DNA of 64,000 nucleotides from Sphagnum magellanicum (lineage: Eukaryota > Streptophyta > Sphagnopsida > Sphagnales > Sphagnaceae): positions 28,230,501 to 28,294,500 of the forward strand of contig CM038908.1 of NCBI GenBank assembly GCA_021904315.1, in the 5' to 3' direction. Position 1 is the stretch's first letter, and each line of letters starts with the position of its first letter. Made by a program: the position numbers and the translations under genes. A model generated the notes under the pieces. It saw only the letters and a program-made list of their open reading frames with translations, was not told the DNA's origin and searched no databases. Shown here in pieces: positions 1 through 10,541 of the stretch.

Positions 1-3000
1 ATTCTGAAACATGCAATTCAGAGGGTGTGGCATACATCTCTTTTGGCCAATGGGTAGGTGCGTGTGTGTGTATGTCTAAAAGAGAGATGGTTGCATATTT
101 TTGTCACCATGTACCACAAATTTTCTTATATTATGTCTTTCTTTAAGAGTGGGAATGGTTCTCTTTTTTAGTGCAGAGAAAACAAGTTTATACTTGGAAT
201 GAATTTTTTTTATACATATAGGAAAAAAGTCAAACCAACACGGTTAACCAGACTAATATGGATTATTGGACCATTGGGTAGTTCAGCTAGACTGGGTGCA
301 TGTGTGAAGGTTTTTTCTCAAGTTTTTGGTGGTTTTGTGTGCTGCAGGTTGGGGCTGTAATAGTGTACACCTTTGTGTTTCACGTGCTGGCACCACCCAA
401 AGATGCAAACAGGGAATCATCTCCAGAAATTGATATAAAAGTGGAGAGCATAAGTCCAGTCCATATTGATGATGCTAATGGATTTTCACAAACAAATTTC
501 CTGCCAGACAACATCCAAAAGGAAGACTCGATATCAGTCCCTTTACTGCTCCCTCAATCTTCAGATACATTGCCCAAGGTCAGAGAGTCACAAATTCTGT
601 CCTTTGGCCAAATTCACTTGTCAAATCTTGTGCAATGGGAAGCATGATCGATTAGAGTTACCCACAAAGTCACCCTGTCTTTCGACCCTAGTTTGACCCA
701 TGAAACCCTGTTTCATACCCAATTTGAGTGTACCCTTAAAGAGAGTGAAATTGGGTATCATTTTGTGAAACTGGGTATTAGTTCAGAAGATCCGCAGGAC
801 CTTATAACGACAAGGATTGATTTAATGTAGAATATGAGTAAGCAATCAAGGCGCAGGTAAGGCAAATCCGGAACTGGGGATGCAATCCCTCCCTGTTTCT
901 ACTTTCTTTTGTGCTCATGGTATTGTTGTTGTTGCTTGTGTTTTTGTATGATTTTGCTTTCTTTTCAGGTCTCAGGAAGATGGCTGGAAAATATTTTCCA
1001 ACCCCCAGTTGTTGCATCGGTATGTTACATCAGGACTTGTACTAGCAACTCCACCTCACTTCTGCATTTGTCAATGGAGTTTTTTTCAAATGCCACACGG
1101 CAAGCTATGCTCATATTATTATATGGTCTTCCATCTGCACATGTAGTAGAAACAGATGTTCATGGCAATCTCATATACGGAATTGGCAAAAAAAATAACA
1201 ATTTTAGCCTGCATTTGGTACTGTGCAGTTGTTGGCATTGGTGATGGGATCAGTACCAGTGTTGAGAAACCTGATGTTTGAGGAGCATTCTATCTTTTTC
1301 TTCTTCTATGACAGCCTCAATATGGTGGGGTAAGCAGGTTCACTCCCTGACCTTCATAGCTTGAGAAGCACTTGAAAAAAACTCTGCTTTGACTCTTGAA
1401 AAAAACGTCTGCTTTGACTACTCTTTTGGTACCCACTCTAGTATCTCATTGCTGACATATTCTAGAAGTAGTAACTTGTATGTACTAGAGAGTGGACAGA
1501 GTTTGGCCAGCTCCTGCTCTTAGTGAGCCTGTGACCAAGCCCAATATGACACGGGCATGCACTCACTAGGAGTTGGAATCAAGGCCAAACTCTGCCCCCT
1601 TGGTGGCATTAATAGCTGTAAGGTTTATACAGAGTTCACATGGCCTGCTGATTCGGTCTACAAAATTGGCACCTGTGCTGAAAGACCAATTCAGCATGAG
1701 AGTTAGTCGATTGAAAGGGAAAACACGGCATAACAGCCCTCCTTGTCATAGTGGTTGTTTTGCCTGTTTCTTTGATTCCTCGTATGGGTACAAAAGGCCC
1801 TAGAGGAGGCCATTACCAGAATAAGGGGTGGAGAGAGCATAGCCTTAGTTCTGGTAACGCCCTCTGGCACAAGAGCCTCACCATGTGCAAAAGGCTCCTT
1901 TGCTTTTCAAGAAAATTGATGATACCAGTGGGTGCAGTATGAACAAGAAGTTCTCCCCTTTGGGAGGGGACTATTGCACTTTATAAGGTCCCTTGCCATA
2001 ACAACTGTGGCAGGGTTTTATGAGTTTACTCAAGGGGTACTGTCTGGGTTTTGCAGTGGAGCAATGGTCCCTTGTATTATGTTAGTCTTGGGTGGCAATT
2101 TGGTTGGCGGTGCGTATTTTCATTACACAATTTCCATGCACTTTTGAGCTCAAATTTTTCACCACAACACATTGTGCCCAGGGTTTTTCTTTTTCTTATT
2201 CCCAATTAAATTTGTGGTTTGGAAAGGTTTGGGGAATTTTTCCAAATTTTTATCAATTTTTTTTCGAGTGTACACTTCTAAAATAAATTTCCAAATTTTT
2301 TTGTTACCAGTGTAAAATTTCACCTGGAAAAAAAAAAAAAAAAACAAAAAAAATCCTCTGATTCTACTATTTTTTTTGCCTCCGACTCTGGAAAAGGGAA
2401 ACATACTTGTTGTCAAGTAAGGAATTACGCTTACTTCTAAGCAACAAAATTACTGAATATATGCATGCAGGACCAGGAAGCTCACATTTGGGCCTTCGTT
2501 CAACAATAGCGATAACAATCACAAGGCTGTTCTTGATGCCACCCATAGGATTAGCCGTAGTGCTGATGGCAGACAGATTGGGCTTTCTTCCACCGAATAA
2601 CAAAATGTTTCAATTTGTGCTCCTCCTCCAACAGTCAATGCCCACTTCCATTCTTGCAGGTAAAATTTATATGCATGCATCTATCTATCTTTTCTTGTGT
2701 TATTTATTCAATTTGTCCTCTGAATTAGACTAAAAAATGTGAATGGGTTTTTTTTTTGGGGTTCTTGCTTCTTTCTTGAGAACATTGAGTGGTCATGCAT
2801 ACTGTGGAATAATTTCATTATCTGTAAGAGTTAAAAGAGGTGTTAGTGAATGAAAGAAGGGCCCAGAAGCGCGATGACTTTACACAGATTTCTTTAACAT
2901 ATGAAATGATATCAAGCAAATCATTTTTGCCACAAAGGGATAATTTGTTCATTCTTTGCAGTGCTGATTTGAGTTTGGTTTTGTTGATGTTGTTGTTTAG

Positions 3001-3125
3001 GAGCTGTAACAAACCTCAGGGGTCATGCTGAAAAAGAAGCATCTGCCATACTGTTTTGGGAGCACATTCTTGCTGTTTTTTCACTGGCATTTTGGCTCTT
3101 CTTGTATACTAAAATTCTCTTCTAA
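1..3125 (+). CDS. PILS: PIN-LIKES (PILS) auxin efflux carrier family protein, 3' part, 5' end outside window
   Basis: PILS proteins are multi-pass membrane proteins placed at the ER, where they limit auxin available to the nucleus. Seven exons can be spliced in frame: ..53, 348-578, 969-1019, 1229-1329, 2057-2109, 2471-2659 and 3001-3125 (TAA at 3123-3125). All introns are GT-AG and phases agree at each junction (0, 0, 0, 2, 1, 1). They give the last 266 residues. Recognisable pieces in order are GVAYISFGQW joined to VGAVIVYTF across the first intron, a polar loop (about residues 35-94), ENIFQPPVVAS, GSVPVLRNL, GGAMVPCIMLVLGGNLVGG, SHLGLRSTIA, MPPIGLAVVLMADRLG, LLLQQSMPTSILAG, and a last membrane helix containing EKEASAILFWEH. 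The C-terminal pieces look closest to the PILS2/PILS6 type, which is from memory. No stop or frameshift is seen, so the gene appears intact. The N-terminal half lies upstream of the window. Confidence 0.9.
1806..1864. repeat. Small foldback in PILS intron 4
   Basis: Two arms of about 21 bp (1806-1826 and 1843-1864) are near-perfect reverse complements around a 16-base loop. The core is CATTACCAGAA against TTCTGGTAACG. The flanking GGCCCTAGAGG (1797-1807) and this core recur in other foldbacks at 33.9 kb and 34.28 kb, so it is probably a degenerate miniature transposon fragment and not a gene-specific structure. Confidence 0.55.
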
Positions 3126-4496
3126 GTCTGTGACTTACTCTGAATATTTATTATACTCGTTTTATAACAAGTTTACATCATTTAGAGAGCTCCAGCCAAA
3201 TGAGGGTGGCAGCTCCCAAAATGTGATAAAACATTTTTAGGAGCTGACACCTTTCTTCAAGTGCAGTTAATTCATCAAAGTAAAATTTGCCATTTGAGTT
3301 GTCAACTTCTCTTTGAGTTAGAAAACCAACCTTGACTCCGTCAAATCATCTGCTTTTTGTGAATTAAAGTCTCTTTGCTGCACATTCCATCAAGCAACAA
3401 GAGAAACAAATGGGAAGATCAAAGCTGATCTGATGCAATGAAGCTCAATATAATGCACGCAATCGAAAGCTGATAATGCCTCAAACAAACTGCAGAAAAT
3501 TCTTATGCCATACAACTCACTCTATTGCACAGCAAGCAATTGAAAAACACATACTAAAATCCCATACTAAAGTTATTCCATTTACTCCACAGAAGACCAG
3601 TCCAGTTGTGGACTGTATTGGATACAACTGCAGGAAATCTCTTTCATGTAGCCATGTACACTAATCCCTCCCTAATGTGATAAAACTCTTTGAAATCCCT
3701 TAACAATGTATGAACATCCTGTGTGATCTAGTTAAGTACAATGGGTGCCTCTATCCCAGACGTCTATTTGTTCAGTTGGGTACATGAATACACAGCAAAA
3801 CCTTTGAAATGGTTTTGAGCAATTTTCCCATCTCAGGGCATGAGAAACAAACCTTGGGAATTTGTCCACCTGAAGGCAAATTGTTGGTGGAGAATCTCTC
3901 CATGCAAGATCTAGATTTGATGACTTCGTTGAGAAATTACGAAGTCTGGGAATGTATAGGGGAGAGAAAATTGGTTTGGTAATCAATGGTCATTGATTCG
4001 TTTCATGATTCATCTGACACTATCTCGCAACTCAGTGCTGTTGCCCCTGCTGTATACTGTTCGAACACTGTGTGGTTTTGAAAGCATTCTCCCTACTGCA
4101 AAAAAACAAAACAAGAGAAAAAATTTAGTGGTTTGGTTACATGTACATATAAGCAACCAACAATTTGATATACATTTATTTGAATATTAAGGAACTTGAG
4201 GGTACTAGAATTTCTTCCAGTGATCTGACCTTCACAAATCAAAGTGATCGTGAATACCCATGTGTAAACAAGAACAGGTTACACAAAGGGAGAAGCATTC
4301 AACTTCAACAATAGACTAGCAACAGTTCTCCATATTTTGAAGTTTCAAGTTCGTCCTACTGCAAAACCTTACCATAAAACATTACAAGACTACATGCTGA
4401 CACACATGTAGAACAAGATTTAAGACTGGAAAAATGTTAAGGAATTCCCACGGTTATGTGATACAAACCCTTATCTCCTCCCCCTAGAGAATTGTG
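3126..4496. other. Convergent intergenic region between PILS and DUF569
   Basis: It holds the PILS 3' UTR/terminator side and the downstream flank of the minus-strand DUF569 gene. No recognisable protein is seen apart from the candidate last DUF569 exon listed separately. Open frames here are short and unconvincing. Confidence 0.5.
4010..4095 (-). other. Candidate third coding exon of the DUF569 gene
   Basis: The main reading frame of exon 2 contains a good donor (CCAG then GTAAAA, exon end at 4532). A strong acceptor (poly-T then GCAG) precedes 4095. Joining them keeps phase 1 and opens 28 further codons to a TGA at 4010-4012. This would give a 499-residue protein with a polar tail in place of the 482-residue form that reads through to the TAG/TAA side near 4497. 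A transcript spanning the junction would decide between the models. Confidence 0.35.
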
Positions 4497-4795
4497 TTAC
4501 CTAACCTGAAGGAGAGAGATGAGGCTTTTACCTGGCGAGCTGACCTTGATGACTTCCAGCATTACTGCCACACCTTCTGGCAGCAGTTCTTCCCTATATA
4601 CAGACAACTTGCTACTAAGTGGACTCCGAATGCCCACGAGAATGTCCTCATTGATGCCAGTACGCTTTTGTAGCTCCTCTTTCAGTTCGCTGACACTACT
4701 GCTGTTGAACACAAAACTTCCCCAATCTGTATTCTCAGGCGAAGCACCATTCTCATTGGTCACCGTGTAGAAGATCCTGTGACTGTCAGGATTCA

Positions 4796-4826
<31 letters not shown>

Positions 4827-6478
4827 CCTTGCAGAAAGACTTTGTTCCCTTGGAGAACCACTTAGACGTTTACTTGGAGATGATGGTGTCACCCTCTCAT
4901 GGCCTTGCCCCCTGTCTCTGTCTCTGAGGGAATTCCGATGTTTCTTGCGTGGTGTCGTTGGGCTCACTTCTTCAGCATCAAATCGGTTCATAGATACTCT
5001 TGGTGATGTCCTTGGCCTCTCTTCTTCAGCATCAAAATGACTCACGGATCTCCTTGGTCTCACTTCATAAGCATCATAATGGTTCTCAAATCCTCTTTGT
5101 GGTGGTGTCCTTGGCCTCTCTTCTTCTTCATAATCATTAGAATGTCTCACAGATACTCTTTGTGGTCTCTGTAATGCCCTTGGCCTCCCATTGGGTGACA
5201 TTTGACCTTTTCTTCCTCGTGAAGCCATTGTTGGTGATCCATTTCCGTCGAAGGAGTTTTGAGACTTTGCTGGTGAGAGCACAATATTGGGTAAAAGTTG
5301 TTCTCTCTCTGTAGACAAGTTGATTTGGGCCAACTTCCTCACCTCTTCTTCATCATCAGAAGAATAAAGAGTCTCAGACTTAAAAGTTGGAACATCAGAA
5401 TCAATAGAGACGTAAGGCGACAAAGATACATTCTCCTTTTCTCTGTAAAAGCTCTGCAGCTGCACATAATGCAAAGAGAATAATTCCAATTCCATGAGAA
5501 TGATATGAAGGAAACAGGACGCAAAGAAAGCTTACAAGCACACTAAGAAACGTAGTCAGTACTATCAATCGGGAACGTCTTCTTCATCATGTACTCAACA
5601 CATTTTGTTTCGAATAGCCATGAATGATTATGTTGGGTAGAAAGGAAGTCATATTTACAAGTCGGGTGGTTGTTTCTCAGGGTTCAAACATGCTAACATG
5701 TAGCAAAACAATTGTAAACATTGCTTAATGTATTATATTTTTAAATAATAATGATCATGGAGAGGAAAAAAAATTGAATCTAACAACAGGGTAACTTAGA
5801 TCTTTGAAAGTTTAAACATGTTAACATGTACCAAAACAATTATAACCAATGTTTAAATATTTCATATTCTGTCAGAACTTCAAATCCCTCCATTAATGTT
5901 TCCTTCCTTACTATTTTGATCCTCCTCCTCTTCGCCCAGCTTCACAAAAATTAGAAAGATCTTTGAGAGAAGATAATTGTATCTAGACTTACATGTATTG
6001 GAGCTTCTTCAACAGGCGACTTGCGAGGGATGGACTCAACAACCTGAACTTCCCAAAGAATCCAAGATTGTGTAGCTGGGCTCTCAGGAACATCATGTGT
6101 CACAGAGTTGCGGTATCCTGGAAGCATCACTCCATTGGCCCGCAAGAAAGTGCCTTTCCTGGTCTTGAGCTTTACATACTTGCCTTGGGAAATCGGTTGC
6201 CACTCGACAGCGGAATCTGCCTTGGAGGAGTAGCTTTGGATCACCTTCTTTCCTGTCAGGCCTAGTATGTAGGCGAAATCCGTCTCCGCCAAGTACAAGT
6301 CATGCACGCTCTTGAACCGAACTGCAGCACCGACTGTGACTTGCTCCACCTTCCACACTGTCGCTACATCTCTACTATCTCCAGTTTGAGACACCGATTT
6401 TCGGTTGCCGTCTGCCCAGAGAAATCTTCCATGAATACTCTTCAGCCGCACAGTCGCGGCACGCTCAAAAACTTCCAT
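4497..6478 (-). CDS. DUF569 family protein (fascin-like actin-cross-linking fold), two confident exons
   Basis: Exon 1 is 6478-5993, from the ATG to a GTAAGT donor. Exon 2 is 5459-4497, with acceptor GTGCAG. The phase is 0 and the predicted length is 482 residues. Residues 1-145 match the DUF569 beta-trefoil (annotated as fascin-like or actin-cross-linking): ATVRLKSIHGRFLWADG, ATVWKVE, AVRFKSVHDLYLAETD, WILWEVQVVE. A long, probably disordered linker (about 175-385) is rich in Arg, Pro and Ser. It holds several degenerate repeats around HFDAEEERPRT and a Ser run encoded by a (GAT)n tract at 4798-4826. Residues 390-470 form the second conserved block of this family (RIFYTVTNENG ... LKEELQKRTG ... 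RSPLSSKL), which resembles a ubiquitin-like fold. The biochemical role is unknown. The frame is intact. The 3' end is uncertain; see the candidate exon at 4010-4095. Confidence 0.85.
4798..4826. repeat. (GAT)n microsatellite inside DUF569 exon 2
   Basis: About ten GAT triplets on the plus strand encode a homopolymeric serine run in the DUF569 linker on the minus strand. The count is likely to vary between individuals without frameshifting the gene. Confidence 0.85.
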
Positions 6479-8291
6479 TCTCTAGACTCTACGGTCTGAA
6501 TATTCCTGTATTACCAGAGAATGAAAAATAGCCAAACGGTGGTGAGAAACTGACCTTTTGTCAACGTTCTTGTGTGCAGCAAGTTCGTCAAATCCTGACC
6601 CATGGAATTCTTTAAACTCTTTCAACAACAAGACTCCCTGAGAAGGATCTCCGATTCATCTCCGAAGCATCTTGTTCATGCGTTTATTCACCTATTCAGG
6701 CGGCTTCTAGAACAATCTAGACGTCTAGAATTCTTACGAGGTGCTAAACTGAAAACACGAGAGCAGGTAGTACAGCAACTAAGGGACTAACAACAAGAAT
6801 TTGACAAAACAAAAAGCGAATTCTGTTCTTATGGAAGCGGAATTTCAGTTTTCCGCGTCTTTCTCTACTAGCTATCGCCCTCTTTCTCTGATTCGAGACG
6901 AAACCAGTATGAAGTTCAGCAACATGAAGAGCTTCATTATTCTCTCTTCATAGCTGCAATTCGCTTGAAATTCAACCTCACAATACATGATTCAGCACTC
7001 AGACTGCTGCCTGCAATATCACGCACTCACATTTCTTCTCGAAAAAAAAGAAAAGGAGAAAGATCGTGAAAACGTACAAACGGATAGGATCGTCGAATTC
7101 GAAGCTGTTCAATATCCGCGCATCATTATCTTCCTCCGATGCCAAAAATTCGCTGATTGGATCTTGCTGACGTCTTTCTCTCTCTTGACTGCGCCTACTA
7201 ATAATTCTCACCCAGACTTCTCACACAAACTTCCAAAACGCTCAGAAATCCAAAATATGAAAAGCTTCACAGAAAGAAGAAAGATTTCGCAAATGAAACT
7301 TCGCGAAAGAATTCGAATCAGATCATACAAATTTCAGAAAGGAAAACCAAAGCAGTACATGCAAGAAAAACTCCTGAGCCTCTTCTTCTTCAAGTGTTCA
7401 ATGATCTTAGTACACCACAAAGACTGTTCTGCGAATTAGCCGGCACAAAATTTTGCTTGAAAAACTTCAAAATTTCAAACTGTAAAGCTTCACAGCCTTG
7501 ATTAACAGAGATTAGGAACCGAAACTCCTCTGTCAAGGAAAACTGCTCTGAGAAGGAAAAGAAACGCTCTGCGGAACTGGAGAAGAAAGAGAAGGATAAG
7601 CAAGCAGCAGGCGACGTCCTAAAAACCAGGTCCCAGTATCCAGTCCCACTGGAATCCAGATCTCATGCCACGTGTTATTAGCTCAGCCCTTGAACTCTCG
7701 ATCTACTACTAACCACTAACTGAACACAAGACCTGGTTCAGGATACGGATTAGGACCTTGGATGGCCCTTCATCCAAGGGCCATTATTAGCCTAACTGTC
7801 GATCATATCCATCAGGATGTCGATCGGGATGTGGACTTATCACATTGCCACTTCTTACCGAGCCGGCAGGAGAAGAGTAGTTAAGAAGTTAACAGATATC
7901 GAGGTCCTGAATCCAAGTCTTGCTGCCGGCGTTGCTTCGAGGATCGAGGTCCTATACGTCGGCAAACGCGTCACACACGCGTTGCCTACCGTCGCTTAGC
8001 CTAGTCTAGAGTTGCTAAGACTAGTCTAGCGTTGCTTAGCGTCGTGCATGATCCAAATGTCCACGTAAGGCGGGGAAAAAGAAATGTGGAAAAATCGAGG
8101 TGACAATTTTAAGAAATTTCCAGTGTTGGCGATCGTTGATTGCGTGAGAATCGGGAATTGTAACGTGGCTACAGATGCATACGGCACGTCGGTGAGGTGA
8201 CGTCGGTAAGCTGATCGTGCATCACTGCAAAATCCATCTTAACTCATTTTCATTTTCCGTCCGATTTGTTTCTTTTCCGCCCTAGCCAGAA
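6479..8291. other. Upstream region of the DUF569 gene, no coding feature recognised
   Basis: This is the promoter and 5' UTR side of the minus-strand DUF569 gene. Open frames present here are compositionally random. A hairpin with 9-bp arms, CCTTGGATG (7756-7764) and CATCCAAGG (7771-7779), is visible. Near 7990-8040 a short motif (TAGTCTAG with GTTGCTTAGC variants) is repeated. The stretch from about 7600 to 8250 is somewhat richer in G+C than its surroundings. Confidence 0.4.
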
Positions 8292-8593
8292 AACTTGAGA
8301 ACCTCCCAAAAGGAGCGATTTCGCACGCACGTTTGCAAAATTTTGCAGAAGAAGAATTTTGGCTCTGTTTCTCAACTTCTAAGAAAATTTTGATGAACTT
8401 GAGAAGTTCACAAAATCAGCTATTTCGCACGCACTTTTGCAGAATTTTGCAGAAGAAGAATTTGGGCTCTGTTTCTCAATTTCCACGAAATTTTTAATGA
8501 ACTTGAGAACTTCACAAAATCAGCTATTCCTGCACGCACTTTGCAGAAGAAGAATTTGGGGTCTATTTCTCAACTTTCAATAAAGATTTAATG
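8292..8593. repeat. Three-unit tandem repeat, about 104 bp per unit
   Basis: Units start at 8292, 8396 and 8500, each with AACTTGAGAA, and run through GCACGCAC, TTTGCAGAAGAAGAATTT and TTTCTCAA. The third unit is shortened to about 94 bp. There is no coding potential; it is a local tandem duplication. Confidence 0.85.
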
Positions 8594-10431
8594 AATTTCG
8601 TCAGAGGATCGGGACATTAATTTACCGCCTTGATTCCAGATTCCTAGAACCCAACCCAAAAAGAACGAAAACTGCAGCAGATTCTGCCCCCTTGTCAGGA
8701 AATCGACTAATGCTCGATCCATAATTAAACTCCAATGTCTTCACTAAATAAAAAGAAAAGGAAAAAAAGGCTTTGCACGGCAAGTCGACTGTCCACCGTC
8801 CAAGTGGAATGTGAACAGTGCACAGTCCACTCTCCACACCAAACACAACTTGAAAACAAAAAACCGCCTACAAGAAAAAAGAAGGAAGGACCCTTCACTT
8901 CATGACGCGACTTCTCATTATTTGCATGGAAATTCTATTCCTAAAATTGGCTGCCACAATTTTCTCGCCTGGACTAATAGCCCTTCCCAAGAACACCCTA
9001 CTTATTCAAACTCCATTTTCTTGGCACATTAAATTCAACCCCAAAATCTCTTTTAATGGAGCCGTTTTGTGCTTGTAATCAACACCTAGTGCCCATTACA
9101 AGCTCAAAATGTGCATAACACAGGATCCAAACTTACAGTGTTTTCTTGAGAGTCTGGCAAATTTTCACCAAAAAGTGAAATTAATTGGTTTTCAGTTTGT
9201 AGCCATGAATAAATAAGGTTGCTTGAAATTTTTGTATCTCGCTATATCTGGTTTATAGCCAGATTTGGCTAAATCTTCCTAGGGATGATCACCATTTTTT
9301 CTACATCTTCCTATGGATGATTGCCACTTAGGCTACATTAAAAAAAAATCCTAAACAAACCATGAGTTCAAAGCGTGCCTTGGCAGCTCCATCTATTTTG
9401 AGAAAAAAGATAAATTAGGCCAAGGGTAGAAAATATGAAACACTGGCAGGCAGTACTTTTGTATTGGCAAATAACAACTACATTCACATATGATGGGTGG
9501 GGAGGGGGCAAAAACCCACGGCTTGTCAGAAACTGGAACCATAACTCAAAAGGATTTTCAACGCTAATGATAAAAGTTATTGTGATGGAGTTTTCGTTAA
9601 ATTCTTCTGAAGCTTCACCAGACTAGCGGTTTAGATTGCATCTAAAAAGTCTGGGGGACGATGGAGTTGATGTAAGTACTAAGTAGGTACAAGCTACTTA
9701 AAAGCATCCCCAAGGGATGCTTCCAGGAGTCACAGTGTGTGACCTTGAACATGAAAAAAAGTCAAAACATGCCGATTTGACCCAGCAAAATAGTTTTGGC
9801 CCAGCTTTTTTGTGGTGTGTGATGTTGCTCTAAGTAGAGCAGGATCGCGATGCAGCAACAGCTAGCTACAAATAGAGTAGTAAACTGTTGTGACTCCGAA
9901 GCTCCTCTTTAAATCAATCAAACTTAATTAGAACTTGGTAACTAAATATCTTGTTATGACCCAAACGGTGGCTGCTGGCTTTGCTAACACAGGTGGTTTG
10001 TTCACTAAGTTATTTCAAACAGGTCCGTCTGCTTTGCTGGCTGACTAGCTGGGCGGCCTCAATTCATGCAGCCGCCAAAGTCTAGCCACCTGGTGGATGT
10101 TGCGTAGTAGTTACAAAAGAGTGGGGTCAAGGGGGAGATCTTCTCCGTCCTCAAGATAAAGACCAGAACAGTGCACACCAAATATATGAACAACAATTTT
10201 TCACTAATATTTAATGGTTTCTTTCCAGTTGTCTTTCAATCCTTCCAGGCACCTTCTTCTTCCTCCCATCGGTAGTCTTTTCAGGAGATCACGCGGAGTT
10301 TTCAGCTCCAGCTCTAAACTTTTGTTTTTGTTGTTTTCTCTTTGTTTCTATTTGTTTGGGTTTTGTTTCCAAGTCCTCCTGTCTCTCTCTCTCTCTCTCA
10401 ACTCTCAAGCTGAACCCCAACAACAACAACA
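8594..10431. other. Intergenic, no gene recognised
   Basis: Only short random open frames are seen. The stretch at 9230-9350 (TATATCTGGTT ... TTTGGCTAAATCTTCC ... GGATGAT) resembles 36,265-36,400 in the same orientation, so it is part of a dispersed repeat. A (CT)n tract lies at 10,381-10,399, inside a pyrimidine-rich stretch that looks like a transcript leader, but no convincing reading frame follows. Confidence 0.4.
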
Positions 10432-10541
10432 AGATTCTTTTGCACCATTTTTGCGGTAGCAACTTCCGGTAAAAATTCGGAGTAGAAGATTCTTTTGCGA
10501 CATTTTAGAGGTAGCAACTTCCGGTAAAGATGAGGAGTAGC
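10432..10541. repeat. Tandem duplication, 55-bp unit, two copies
   Basis: The copies at 10,432-10,486 and 10,487-10,541 share AGATTCTTTTGC, GGTAGCAACTTCCGGTAAA and GGAGTAG. A 55-codon open frame starts at the ATG at 10,530 and ends near 10,697. It resembles nothing I recognise and I do not call it a gene. Confidence 0.8.

Noticed and set aside
269..312. tRNA-like words (GGGTAGTTCAGCTAGACTGG) in the first PILS intron
   Set aside because: They resemble a tRNA D-arm/SINE head, but no acceptor stem, anticodon arm or T-arm follows.
832..857. Possible 26-base micro-exon in the PILS intron (TGTAG acceptor, GTAAGG donor)
   Set aside because: Including it would break the reading phase between 578 and 969, which joins cleanly without it.
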